This document shows, in pieces, positions 7,833 to 16,729 of a stretch of DNA of 64,000 bases; the first letter of the stretch is position 1, and every line of letters begins with the position of its first letter. The notes beneath the pieces were generated by a model. It did no database searches and was not told the origin of the DNA. It saw only the letters and a program-made list of their open reading frames with translations. Source of the stretch: Polynucleobacter sp. es-MAR-4 (lineage in GTDB: Bacteria; Pseudomonadota; Gammaproteobacteria; Burkholderiales; Burkholderiaceae); contig NZ_JACVPF010000001.1 of assembly GCF_018882055.1 (NCBI RefSeq), positions 62,001 to 126,000 of the forward strand. Reading direction: 5' to 3'. A program made the position numbers and the translations under genes.

Positions 7833-7927
7833 ATCATTAGCTCTATGGCTAATTGCCTGTAGCCAGCACACTCTTTACATTCCTAGAGTACCTTTTCTAC
7901 CAATTTTCGCTTCAATTCAAGGCTTTT

Positions 7928-10030
7928 ATGAAAACCAAACTCACGCTAATTGCCATATCCATGGCACTACTTTCTGGTAATGCTGCTATTGCTGCTGGCG
8001 GAGGTGGGGTGGTGGTTGACCCTGGCGCAATGCAGGGCAAGCATTTTGATCCTAAAGGCAAGGCGCCTTCAACATTTACTGTAGATCTGCAAAATGGTTT
8101 GCGCAAAACTCTACCGTTTGAAGATAAGAGTGATTTTGAAGAATCCAAGAGAGGGTTCATTGCTGCCCCTACTTATAAAACCATCATGGCTGATGCAGGT
8201 AACGTTGCCTGGGATATGGGTAGTTATGAGTTCTTATTACAAGGCAAGGACTTCGATAGCGTTCATCCGTCTTTACAGCGCCAGGCAATTCTGAATATGG
8301 GCTATGGCCTCTATGAGGTCGTGCCAGGAAAGATATATCAAGTTCGTGGCTTTGACTTATCCAATATTAGTTTTGTTAAAACCAATACCGGTTGGATTGT
8401 CTTTGATCCATTAACTTCAAAAGAGACCGCGAGAGCAGCTCTGGAGTTGGTAAATGAAAAGCTGGGCAAGCGCCCAGTCGTGGCAGTGGTGTACTCCCAT
8501 TCGCATGCTGACCACTTTGGTGGTGTGCGTGGTGTAGTGGATGAGGCGGATGTGAAGAGTGGCAAGGTGAAGATCATTGCCCCAGCTGGCTTTATGGATC
8601 ATGCTGTAGCTGAGAACGTCTACGCCGGTAATGCTATGACACGCCGCTTGTATTTCCAGTATGGCGTTTTATTGCCGCGTAGCCCATTTGGCCACGTTGA
8701 CCAATCCATTGGTAAAAATACCGCTGCAGGAAACCTGGGCTTAATTGAGCCAACTATTTTGATTAATGAGCCATTTGAAAAAATGACAGTGGATGGCGTG
8801 GAGATGGAATTCCAAAACACGCCGGGTACAGAAGCGCCTGCTGAGATGAATACCTACTTCCCGCAGATGAAAGCGTTCTGGGCTGCTGAGAATATTACTG
8901 GCACTATTCATAATATTTACACCTTGCGCGGTGCGCTAGTACGTGATGCTTTGGCATGGTCAAAGAACATTAATAATGCTTTATATCGCTATGGCAATGA
9001 AGCTCAAGTGATGTTTGCTTCGCATTCTTGGCCGCGTTGGGGCAATGATCGAGTTCAAGAAGTGATGCGAACACAGCGTGATAGCTACGCACACCTAAAC
9101 AATGAAGTACTCCATTTGGCCAATAATGGCGTAACAATTAATGAGGTGCATAACGTTTACAAGCAGCCTGAGAGCTTAAAGTCTCAATGGGCAGCACATA
9201 GCTATCACGGCTCAGAAGAGCACAACAGTCGCGCTGTTATCAATCGTTATCTAGGTTACTGGGATGCCAATCCTGCCACCTTGATTCCTTTATCGCCAAA
9301 AGACTCTGCACCGCTGTATGTAGAGATGATGGGTGGCTCTGCCAAGATCATGGCTAAGGGTAAGCAGCTCTATAAGCAAGGTAAGTATCGTGAAGCGATG
9401 GAGATCGTGAACAAGTTGGTTTATGCAGAACCTAACAACACGGCAGCCAAAGACTTACTAGCGGATATTTTTGAGCAAATTGGTTATCAAAAAGAAAGCC
9501 CTAGTGTGCGCAATAGCTTCTTGGGCGCCGCCTATGAGTTACGTCACGGCATGCCTTCTGGTGCATCACCAAAGACCAATGGTCCTGACATGATCAGAGC
9601 GATGACTACTGAGTTATGGCTCAATGCCCTGGCAATCAGCATGGATAGCAAAAAGGCTGCTGGCATGAAGTTCACTATGAATTTGAACACCCCAGATAAT
9701 GGCGAAAAGTTTGTTGTGGAGATGAGTAATTCTGCGCTGACCAATATCAAGGGTTATCAGGATAAAAATCCCAACCTGACTATTACTGTGAATCGCAGTG
9801 ACTTAGAGAAAGTCATGGGTGGTCAAACTACCTTTGAAAAACTCCAAGCCGAAGGAAAAGCCAAGTTTGAAGGTGATCGTAAAGTGTTTGATCAATTGCG
9901 CAGCACGATGACTAGCTTTGCTCCAGACTTTGAGTTGATGCCAGGTACGAAGGCTAAGAAAGCTCCGCCAGCTCAACCAATCAAAGACCCGTTTGAAGCT
10001 CCTCCGATTGCCAATTCAGATGGTGCTTAA
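7928..10030 (+). CDS. Exported alkyl/aryl-sulfatase of the metallo-beta-lactamase fold (SdsA1-like)
   Basis: A 700-residue enzyme predicted to hydrolyse primary alkyl sulfates to alcohol and sulfate. Start chosen at the ATG that opens a clear signal peptide (ending AAIA-A) with AAGG upstream; an earlier TTG frame start is not credible. The N-terminal third contains the metal-binding HSHADHFGG (His191, His193, Asp195, His196), the hallmark of the fold. A helical dimerisation region follows, and the last about 120 residues resemble the SCP2-like domain of SdsA1 and YjcS. The length fits the family. The C-terminus is Pro/Ala-rich. It stands alone, ended by a strong palindromic terminator. A role in scavenging sulfur or carbon from sulfate esters is inferred. 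Confidence 0.9.
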   Translation: MKTKLTLIAISMALLSGNAAIAAGGGGVVVDPGAMQGKHFDPKGKAPSTFTVDLQNGLRKTLPFEDKSDFEESKRGFIAAPTYKTIMADAGNVAWDMGSYEFLLQGKDFDSVHPSLQRQAILNMGYGLYEVVPGKIYQVRGFDLSNISFVKTNTGWIVFDPLTSKETARAALELVNEKLGKRPVVAVVYSHSHADHFGGVRGVVDEADVKSGKVKIIAPAGFMDHAVAENVYAGNAMTRRLYFQYGVLLPRSPFGHVDQSIGKNTAAGNLGLIEPTILINEPFEKMTVDGVEMEFQNTPGTEAPAEMNTYFPQMKAFWAAENITGTIHNIYTLRGALVRDALAWSKNINNALYRYGNEAQVMFASHSWPRWGNDRVQEVMRTQRDSYAHLNNEVLHLANNGVTINEVHNVYKQPESLKSQWAAHSYHGSEEHNSRAVINRYLGYWDANPATLIPLSPKDSAPLYVEMMGGSAKIMAKGKQLYKQGKYREAMEIVNKLVYAEPNNTAAKDLLADIFEQIGYQKESPSVRNSFLGAAYELRHGMPSGASPKTNGPDMIRAMTTELWLNALAISMDSKKAAGMKFTMNLNTPDNGEKFVVEMSNSALTNIKGYQDKNPNLTITVNRSDLEKVMGGQTTFEKLQAEGKAKFEGDRKVFDQLRSTMTSFAPDFELMPGTKAKKAPPAQPIKDPFEAPPIANSDGA

Positions 10031-10067
10031 GGAAAGTTAAATTGGAATTAGGTCGGTGATGAGTAAT

Positions 10068-10098
10068 AAAGAATGGGCTCCTAGGAGCCCATTCTTTT
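10068..10098. terminator. Bidirectional terminator (26-nt perfect palindrome)
   Basis: AGAATGGGCTCCT (10070-10082) is followed immediately by its reverse complement (10083-10095) and a T-run. It separates the convergent sulfatase and CoA-transferase genes and can act on both. Confidence 0.85.
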
Positions 10099-10118
10099 GT
10101 CTGCAGCAGATTAATTAT

Positions 10119-11333
10119 TCAGGCCGCAAAAGCTCCGCCGTCTTCCAGTGCCTTCAGATCACTTCCAGCAATACCCAATTCCTTAAGTATCTCATTGGTG
10201 TGCTCCCCAAGAAGCGGGGGATGTCTAGATACCTGTTGAGGAGTGCCCATCATCTTGACTGCGAATCCAATATTAGGAACTTTGCCTTCAATCGGATGAT
10301 CAATTTCCATGCGCATCTTGCGATGTTGTCCATGTTCGCTATCGAATGCTTGAGGGTAGGTATTGATCGGTCCAGCGGGAATGCCGGCAGCTAAGAGAGT
10401 GTCGACCCATTCCGCACTTGTTTTAGTGGTGAAGGTCTTTTCAAGTTCAGTTGCCAGGATCAGACGATTAGCTAAGCGCAGTGGGTTGGTTCTGAATAGC
10501 GGGTCTTCAAATAGCTCGGGACGGCCAATTTTGTCGCAGAGAAGTTTCCAAAGCTTTTGATTGGTAGCGCCCATGACAAAGTAACCATCAGAGGCTTTCA
10601 TGGCTTGGTAGGGCGCACTCATATGATTGGCGGTACCTAGCTTGTAGGGCTCAACCCCAGTTCCCCAGTATTGCGCTGTATCCCAAATAGAGAATGCCAG
10701 CGCTGAATCAAAGAGGGAGGCGTCAATAAATTGACCTTCTCCGGATTTGGTTTTGCCAATGTAAGCAGACAGAATTCCGTAGACCGCAAAGAGTGCGCAG
10801 CCAATATCGGCAACAGGAACACCTGCTTTTACTGGGGGGCCATCTGGATAGCCGGTAACGCTCATGACGCCAGACATAGCTTGCGCCATCAAATCAAACC
10901 CAGGGCGGTCAGCCCATGGGCCTGTTTGCCCAAATCCTGAAATGCTGGCGTAGACCAAGCCTGGGTTTAGATCTTTAAGTGACTGATAATCGATACCGAG
11001 TTTTTTCATGACCCCGGGTCGATAGTTTTCTACCAAGATGTCGGCAGTCTTCACTAATTCAAAGAACACTTTTTTGCCGGCATCGGTTTTGAGATTGAGG
11101 GTGACGCTACGTTTGTTGCGATTCATATTCAGAAAGCCCATGCTATCTGAACCTTTCATCTTGAATCCCATGGCGCCACGAGTTTGGTCACCTGTCCCTG
11201 GAGGCTCAATTTTGATGACATCTGCACCGAGGTCGGCAAGCAACATACAGCAGTAGGGACCTGCCATGACTTGACTCACGTCAAGCACTCTCACGCCCGC
11301 TAGCGGTAGCGGTTTGCTATTTGAAGCGTTCAT
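10119..11333 (-). CDS. CaiB/BaiF-type (class III) acyl-CoA transferase
   Basis: A 404-residue family III CoA transferase. The N-terminal signature LAGVRVLDVSQVMAGPYC, then LADLGADVIKIEPP, and the core NRNKRSVTLNLK are typical, as is the Asp in ASLFDSALAF, which corresponds to the catalytic aspartate that forms the acyl-anhydride intermediate. The length matches the family. It moves CoA between organic acids in the cytoplasm; the substrate cannot be read from sequence, though formyl-, succinyl- and carnitine-type substrates are known. It is divergent from a crotonase-like gene, so both may belong to one acyl-CoA pathway. The start is ATG. Confidence 0.9.
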   Translation of the reverse strand: MNASNSKPLPLAGVRVLDVSQVMAGPYCCMLLADLGADVIKIEPPGTGDQTRGAMGFKMKGSDSMGFLNMNRNKRSVTLNLKTDAGKKVFFELVKTADILVENYRPGVMKKLGIDYQSLKDLNPGLVYASISGFGQTGPWADRPGFDLMAQAMSGVMSVTGYPDGPPVKAGVPVADIGCALFAVYGILSAYIGKTKSGEGQFIDASLFDSALAFSIWDTAQYWGTGVEPYKLGTANHMSAPYQAMKASDGYFVMGATNQKLWKLLCDKIGRPELFEDPLFRTNPLRLANRLILATELEKTFTTKTSAEWVDTLLAAGIPAGPINTYPQAFDSEHGQHRKMRMEIDHPIEGKVPNIGFAVKMMGTPQQVSRHPPLLGEHTNEILKELGIAGSDLKALEDGGAFAA

Positions 11334-11446
11334 TTTGTCTCAATTATTTTTATGTTTAGAATGAAGTGCTAATAATAGCTGTCAATATAAATCAAATAGA
11401 GAGACCTTGTTGTGAGCCTGCATCATAGGCTTCATTGATCAATGCC

Positions 11447-12250
11447 ATGGCTAATACCGAAGCTTCCAAATCACCGTCACTTGCCGAAGTTCATTTAGAG
11501 CTTCGTAACGGTATAGCGTTCATTACCTTTGATCATGTTGCTGCGCGCAATGCAATGACAGCAGGCATGTATCAAAGCTTAAAAACGATCTGTCAAGATT
11601 TGACTAAGAACTCTGGAGTGCGGGCAGTGATTCTGCGTGGCGCTGGCGGTAAATCATTTGTGTCTGGCAGTGACATTGCTCAGTTCGCTTCATTTCAAAA
11701 TGGCGAGGATGGTATTCGGTATGAGGAGGGGATTGATGACTATCTTGCTCCATTAGCCATGCTACCCATGCCATCCATTGCCGTTATCGATGGCATGGCA
11801 GTTGGGGGTGGACTTGCTATCGCGAGTTGCTGTGACTTCAGAATCTCCACGCCGGATGCTCGCTTCGGCGTCCCCATCGCCAAGACACTGGGTAATTGCT
11901 TATCTGCCGGGAATGTCGCTTGGCTTACTGCACATCTTGGTATCAATATCGTCAAACGGATGCTGCTTTTGGCGGAACTGGTTTCTGCTCCAGAGCTCAT
12001 CAAACAAGGCTATCTATTGGCTACATATCCTGCCGAAGATCTTGAGCATGAAGCAAATCAGTTGGCTGAACGTTTAATGAGGCTAGCACCCATTACGCAG
12101 AAATCCACCAAACAAACTCTAGCAAGACTCATCAAAAATAATATGCCGGATTGCAATGATCTTATTCGGGAGTGCTATGGCAGTGAAGATTTTAAGAATG
12201 GGGTTGCCGCATTCTTGGATGGGAAACCGCCTGTCTGGACTGGCAAGTAA
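11447..12250 (+). CDS. Enoyl-CoA hydratase/isomerase-family protein with altered active site
   Basis: A 267-residue crotonase-fold protein. The start at ATG 11447 (MANTEASKSP) is preferred over an in-frame TTG 12 bases upstream. Oxyanion-hole segments are present (KSFVSGSDI at about 69-77 and AVGGGLAI at about 118-125). The two catalytic glutamates of true enoyl-CoA hydratases are absent: Ala124 replaces the Glu of GGGxE, and Ile144 replaces the Glu of the F-G-x-P-E segment. It therefore may be a racemase, isomerase, lyase or thioesterase relative rather than a hydratase. It is divergent from the CaiB-type transferase with 113 bp between them, room for two promoters. Confidence 0.85.
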   Translation: MANTEASKSPSLAEVHLELRNGIAFITFDHVAARNAMTAGMYQSLKTICQDLTKNSGVRAVILRGAGGKSFVSGSDIAQFASFQNGEDGIRYEEGIDDYLAPLAMLPMPSIAVIDGMAVGGGLAIASCCDFRISTPDARFGVPIAKTLGNCLSAGNVAWLTAHLGINIVKRMLLLAELVSAPELIKQGYLLATYPAEDLEHEANQLAERLMRLAPITQKSTKQTLARLIKNNMPDCNDLIRECYGSEDFKNGVAAFLDGKPPVWTGK

Positions 12251-12278
12251 TCTCAGTCCAAAAATTCAATCATCAGAC

Positions 12279-13487
12279 TTATAAAAACATCTCTTGTAAA
12301 TTATTGAGATAGCGCAAACCTTGTTCAGTAGCCTTAAGCTTATTGGGGTTTGAATCCAACAAACCTTTTTTACTTGCTTCATCCAATCCTTTTGCAACCA
12401 CATTGAGTGGCAAGCCAGTGCGCTCTCCAAATGTCACAGTGTCTACACCATCAGTCAGGCGCAATGCATTAAGCATAAATTCAAAAGGCAGATCTTTGGC
12501 ATCAATCTCTTTGGATTCGATCAGGGCATTTCCTTTGGACTCCATCGCCTGCATGTAAGTCTCGGGATGGCGCTCGCGCACTTGCCGGGTAATTTTATCT
12601 GGTAAGGAAACCTTACCATGGGCTCCCGCGCCAATACCGATGTAATCACCAAAGCGCCAGTAATTGAGATTGTGTTTGCATTCTTGATCTTTCTTGGCAT
12701 AAGCAGATACCTCATAGCGTCGATAACCCGCTGCCTCCAGAAGGGCTAAGTTCTGCTCAAAGATCGCATCAATCTCATCTTCGTTCGGTAGCTTAGGGGG
12801 GAAATTGGCAAAGTAGGTATTGGGTTCAAGCGTCAAGTTGTAAAAAGACAGGTGCGGAGTTTTAAAGGAGAGGGCGGTTTCAATATCAGCCTTCGCTGCT
12901 TCCAAGCTTTGATTTGGTAAGCCATACATCAAATCTAAATTGACCGACTTGAAGTGTTGCAAGGCAATCTCAATCGCGCGCTTGGCTTCATTGCCATTAT
13001 GAATACGACCCAAAGCTTTCAATTGAGCATCCTGAAAACTCTGGATGCCTAGAGAGACGCGATTAATTCCGGATTTGGCAAAAGCGGCAAACTTCTCTGC
13101 TTCCACTGATCCGGGATTGGCTTCCATGGTGATTTCACAATTGGGCTCTAAGTTAACGCGTGCACGAACGGCTGAGAGTAAGTAATCCATGCCTTCAGGA
13201 GAGAGCAGGCTCGGAGTGCCGCCGCCAATAAAAATGCTATGAACTTGGCGACCCCAGGTACGAGGTAATTCAGTTTCTAAATCGGCAATTAAGGCATTGA
13301 TATAGCGCGCCTCATCAAAGCCTTGCCCATTTTTAGAGTTCTCACTCCGATCTTTAACCTGATGCGAATTAAAGTCGCAGTAGGGGCACTTCTTTTCGCA
13401 CCAAGGGAAGTGAATATATAAAGATAAGGGTGGCAACGCTTTGAGTTGCGGCTGACCTATCAACGCAGGCTTCAGGGAATTAAGCAC
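12279..13487 (-). CDS. hemW: Radical SAM haem chaperone HemW (HemN-like)
   Basis: About 402 residues. The radical-SAM cluster motif CEKKCPYC (C-x3-C-x2-C) follows LYIHFPW, and IFIGGGTPS is the SAM-binding GGGTP segment; both are typical of HemW. The C-terminal winged-helix part (FMLNALRLTDGV) is present, and the C-terminal tail is short. HemW is thought to deliver haem to respiratory enzymes rather than to oxidise coproporphyrinogen. No ATG is available: I prefer GTG at 13487, which overlaps the rdgB stop by 8 bp; a TTG at 13505 is the alternative. It lies downstream of rdgB and rph, probably co-transcribed. Confidence 0.9.
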   Translation of the reverse strand: MLNSLKPALIGQPQLKALPPLSLYIHFPWCEKKCPYCDFNSHQVKDRSENSKNGQGFDEARYINALIADLETELPRTWGRQVHSIFIGGGTPSLLSPEGMDYLLSAVRARVNLEPNCEITMEANPGSVEAEKFAAFAKSGINRVSLGIQSFQDAQLKALGRIHNGNEAKRAIEIALQHFKSVNLDLMYGLPNQSLEAAKADIETALSFKTPHLSFYNLTLEPNTYFANFPPKLPNEDEIDAIFEQNLALLEAAGYRRYEVSAYAKKDQECKHNLNYWRFGDYIGIGAGAHGKVSLPDKITRQVRERHPETYMQAMESKGNALIESKEIDAKDLPFEFMLNALRLTDGVDTVTFGERTGLPLNVVAKGLDEASKKGLLDSNPNKLKATEQGLRYLNNLQEMFL

Positions 13488-14073
13488 GGCTTTGTAATTG
13501 CGCAATCAATTCGCGCAATGCCTGGCCGCGGTGGCTGATGAGATTCTTCTCTGAGGGCTCAAGTTCTGCAGCAGTACTCCCAAGCTCAGGCAAAAGGAAG
13601 TGAGGATCGTAACCAAACCCATGGCTGCCTTTAGCTTCGTCGATAATCTGCCCATACCAACGGGTTTGCACAATCAGCGGCTCTGGATCATTGGCACTAT
13701 TAACCATCACTAGAGCGCAAACATAATGCGCTCCACGATCTGCTTTCCCTTTCAGAGCTGCAATTAATTTTTGATTGTTAGCGGCGCTATCCCCATCAAC
13801 ACCTGCATAACGCGCTGAGTAGACTCCAGGCGCACCATCTAATGCATGGGCACAAATTCCGGAATCATCGGCAAGAGCAGGTAGGCCACTAGCTGCGCTG
13901 GCATGACGTGCTTTAGCCAACGCATTCTCAACAAAGGTCTGATGCGGCTCTTCTGCTGCCGGAATGCCCAACTCACCCTGAGGGATAACCTGAAAATGAA
14001 ACGGTGCCAAGAGTTCCTGGAACTCTCGAACCTTACCGGGATTGTTAGAGGCGAGAACGAGTTTTTGCACCAT
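13480..14073 (-). CDS. rdgB: XTP/dITP pyrophosphatase (RdgB/HAM1)
   Basis: A 197-residue house-cleaning nucleotidase that removes deaminated purine nucleotides (ITP, dITP, XTP) before they enter DNA or RNA. The N-terminal LASNNPGKVREF is the substrate-binding signature, ALADDSGI holds the metal-binding acidic residues, and SHRGQALREL near the C-terminus is also conserved. The length matches the family. It starts at ATG 14 bp after the rph stop, and its end overlaps the proposed hemW start, so the three genes look like one operon. Confidence 0.95.
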   Translation of the reverse strand: MVQKLVLASNNPGKVREFQELLAPFHFQVIPQGELGIPAAEEPHQTFVENALAKARHASAASGLPALADDSGICAHALDGAPGVYSARYAGVDGDSAANNQKLIAALKGKADRGAHYVCALVMVNSANDPEPLIVQTRWYGQIIDEAKGSHGFGYDPHFLLPELGSTAAELEPSEKNLISHRGQALRELIAQLQSRA

Positions 14074-14087
14074 CTACCCTTGATCTT

Positions 14088-14819
14088 TTATTTAAACGCT
14101 TCTTTTTGGAGTTGCGTTAAATCCGCAATACCTTGCTCTGCTAAATCTAAGAGCGCATTTAATTCGGTGCGGGAGAACGCTGCGCCTTCAGCAGTGCCTT
14201 GCACTTCAATCATGCCGCCTTTACCAGTCATGACGACATTCATATCGGTATCGCATGAAGAGTCTTCTGGGTAATCCAAGTCAAGAACAGGAACGCCTTG
14301 ATAGATGCCCACGGAGATCGCAGCAACACTATCAATGATCGGATCGGCTTTGAGTGCACCACTTTGCAGGAGAGTGTTAATCGCATCGCGTGCTGCAACA
14401 TAAGCGCCTGTAATCGATGCAGTTCGGGTTCCACCATCGGCTTGCAAGACATCGCAATCTAAGTGGATGGTTCTTTCGCCCAAGACTTTCAGATCAAAGA
14501 CGCTACGCATTGCACGGCCGATCAAACGCTGAATTTCTTGTGTACGACCAGACTGTTTGCCTCGTGCAGCTTCACGATCGCTACGGGTGTGCGTGGAGCG
14601 GGGGAGCATGCCGTATTCAGCGGTTACCCAACCTTCACCTGAGCCCTTTTTATGAGGGGGTACCTTTTCTAGAACGCTGGCGGTGCAGAGCACCTTAGTG
14701 TCACCAAATGCAATCAGAACCGAGCCTTCTGCGTGCTTGGTAAAAGCCCGGCTGATGCTCACTGGGCGCAATTGGGTAGGGGTGCGGCCACTAGGGCGGG
14801 TGATGTTGGGCTTCGTCAT
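14088..14819 (-). CDS. rph: Ribonuclease PH
   Basis: A 243-residue phosphorolytic 3'-5' exoribonuclease that trims tRNA 3' ends. The family start ([13 protein letters not shown]), [15 protein letters not shown], the phosphate-binding [12 protein letters not shown] and the [14 protein letters not shown] segment are all present. The length is normal and the reading frame is intact, unlike the frameshifted copy in E. coli K-12. It is the first gene of the rph-rdgB-hemW set, and only 32 bp separate it from the divergent yicC start, so the two promoters must sit partly inside coding sequence. Confidence 0.96.
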   Translation of the reverse strand: MTKPNITRPSGRTPTQLRPVSISRAFTKHAEGSVLIAFGDTKVLCTASVLEKVPPHKKGSGEGWVTAEYGMLPRSTHTRSDREAARGKQSGRTQEIQRLIGRAMRSVFDLKVLGERTIHLDCDVLQADGGTRTASITGAYVAARDAINTLLQSGALKADPIIDSVAAISVGIYQGVPVLDLDYPEDSSCDTDMNVVMTGKGGMIEVQGTAEGAAFSRTELNALLDLAEQGIADLTQLQKEAFK

Positions 14820-14851
14820 GGGGTTTGGTCCTAAAGATCTACAATGTCCAT

Positions 14852-15793
14852 ATGATATCGAGCATGACTGGTTATGGCAGCGCTTCTCGCCAAGTCTCCC
14901 TGGGAGCTGGCGTAGTAGCTGATCTGCAAGTGGAATGTCGGGCTGTGAATAGCCGCTTTCTGGATTTGGGCTTTCGTCTTCCGGACGAGTGTCGCGCGGC
15001 TGAGCCTGCCTTACGAGAAATGGCGACTCAAAGCCTTTCCCGAGGTAAGGTCGAGTTTCGGGCTGCCTGGCGCGTTAATTCTGGCGCTGCTGGGGCTGCT
15101 AAAGCTAACCCGCATGCCTTAGGCGCCCTAAACAAGGATCGCTTAGATGCGCTCTACACCCTGCAGGAGCATGCTCAAGTCGCCTTTCCGAATGCGGAAG
15201 CATTGCGTATTGCTGATATTTTGCGATGGCCTGGAATTGTTTCTGAACCTCGGGGCGAAGAAGAGGGCTGGCTTGCCGCTACCGTTGAAGCTGGTCGCGC
15301 CGCTTTAGCTGCACTCATGGAGAGTCGTCATGCTGAAGGTAAGGCTTTGGTGACGGTACTGACTAACATCACTGCCAAGATGCGGGAGATTGTTAAGGTA
15401 ATCGAGCCAAAGGTTCCAGTCTACGTTGCCCAGTATCAAGAGAAACTCACCGAGCGCCTTGCTGAGGCATTGGCCGCGCAGGAACAAGGAAAAGTGAGCA
15501 GCGGTTCTGGCACCGAGTTGATGGAGCGCATTCGTCAAGAGGTAGTGCTCTACGCGGTTCGCATTGATGTAGCAGAGGAGTTTGCTCGCCTCAAGACTCA
15601 TCTTCAAGCCGTGGATACCGCGCTTGCCGGTAAGGGGCCAGTAGGTAAGCGCTTGGATTTCCTGATGCAAGAGTTGAACCGTGAAGCGAATACCTTAAGC
15701 TCCAAATCCGTTTCAGAAGAATGTACGCAAGCTGCTTTAGAGCTCAAGCTCTTGATTGAGCAGATGCGCGAACAAGTGCAAAATTTAGAGTAA
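14852..15793 (+). CDS. yicC: YicC/YloC-family endoribonuclease
   Basis: 313 residues. The start is ATG 14852, giving [11 protein letters not shown], the conserved N-terminus of the family; the open frame extends upstream but is not needed. The middle contains the YicC N-domain ([17 protein letters not shown]) and the C-terminus ends in the DUF1732 region ([20 protein letters not shown], then [20 protein letters not shown]). Family members are hexameric endoribonucleases linked to small-RNA decay. It is followed after 21 bp by gmk, an order common in proteobacteria. An Ala/Gly-rich insert near 75-85 is unremarkable. Confidence 0.93.
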   Translation: MISSMTGYGSASRQVSLGAGVVADLQVECRAVNSRFLDLGFRLPDECRAAEPALREMATQSLSRGKVEFRAAWRVNSGAAGAAKANPHALGALNKDRLDALYTLQEHAQVAFPNAEALRIADILRWPGIVSEPRGEEEGWLAATVEAGRAALAALMESRHAEGKALVTVLTNITAKMREIVKVIEPKVPVYVAQYQEKLTERLAEALAAQEQGKVSSGSGTELMERIRQEVVLYAVRIDVAEEFARLKTHLQAVDTALAGKGPVGKRLDFLMQELNREANTLSSKSVSEECTQAALELKLLIEQMREQVQNLE

Positions 15794-15814
15794 CTGTTAT
15801 TTATACAAATTATT

Positions 15815-16465
15815 ATGGCCAGCCCCAAACCTAAAGCTAACTTATCTCCTGCTTATCAAGGCAGTATGTTGATGATCGTTGCTCCATCAGGTGCTGGCAA
15901 ATCCTCTCTAGTGAATGCCTTATTGCAAGAGGATGCAGCACTAAAGCTTTCTCTTTCAACCACAACACGTGCGCCAAGGCCGGGTGAGGTGGATGGTAAG
16001 GACTATCGCTTTGTTAAAAGAGATGAATTTATAGCTGAACGCGACGAAGGTAATTTCTTAGAGCATGCTGAAGTGCATGGTAATTTTTATGGCACCTCTA
16101 AGACCTGGATTGAAACCCAGATGAAAACCGGGCGCGATGTAATGCTGGAAATCGATTGGCAGGGCGCCCAGCAGATTCGTCAAATCATTCCCGAAGTGCA
16201 GTGGATCTTTATTTTTCCACCTTCCTTTGAGGCTTTGGAAGAGCGCTTGCGTAAACGTGGGCAGGACGATGAGGCAACGATTCAGAGAAGGTTGGCTGCG
16301 GCACATTTAGAGCTCCAGCATGCCCATGAAGCAGATTTCATTGTGATCAATGACGATTTTGAGCGGGCTTTAATTGATTTGCGCCATGTGGTTGCGGCCA
16401 GTCGCCTGCGCTCAGGGCCGATTATGGCTCGGAACCCTGCGCTTTTAAGGCGCCTCGGGGTCTAA
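15815..16465 (+). CDS. gmk: Guanylate kinase
   Basis: 216 residues; phosphorylates GMP to GDP with ATP. The P-loop APSGAGKSSL is at about 23-32, the GMP-binding segment STTTRAPRPGEVDGKDY follows, and EIDWQGAQQ and RLRKRGQDD (lid) are present. The length is typical. It sits in the yicC-gmk-rpoZ-spoT cluster, which groups GTP supply with stringent-response control. The start is ATG with no strong ribosome binding site. Confidence 0.97.
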   Translation: MASPKPKANLSPAYQGSMLMIVAPSGAGKSSLVNALLQEDAALKLSLSTTTRAPRPGEVDGKDYRFVKRDEFIAERDEGNFLEHAEVHGNFYGTSKTWIETQMKTGRDVMLEIDWQGAQQIRQIIPEVQWIFIFPPSFEALEERLRKRGQDDEATIQRRLAAAHLELQHAHEADFIVINDDFERALIDLRHVVAASRLRSGPIMARNPALLRRLGV

Positions 16466-16510
16466 TCAGTTATCCTATAGGTATTGAAGCTAAATTTAAG
16501 TGAGTTCAGC

Positions 16511-16714
16511 ATGGCCCGTATTACTGTAGAAGATTGTCTAAAAACTATCCCAAATCGTTTTGAGCTGGTATTGGCCGCGACTTATCGCGCACGTCAATTG
16601 GTTCAAGGTCACTCCCCACGTGTTGAGTCCAGAGATAAAGCAACTGTAGTTGCGTTGCGTGAAGTTGCTGCTGGTGTAACTGACCGTGACATGTTGACCA
16701 AAGTACCTTTGTAA
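16511..16714 (+). CDS. rpoZ: RNA polymerase omega subunit
   Basis: 67 residues, starting [19 protein letters not shown], the classic omega start, so the upstream in-frame codons are excluded. The conserved [14 protein letters not shown] is present. Omega helps assemble RNA polymerase and forms part of a ppGpp binding site; here it lies directly before the (p)ppGpp synthetase/hydrolase gene, with 15 bp between. Confidence 0.97.
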   Translation: MARITVEDCLKTIPNRFELVLAATYRARQLVQGHSPRVESRDKATVVALREVAAGVTDRDMLTKVPL

Positions 16715-16729
16715 TTTAGGGGTTCCGTT

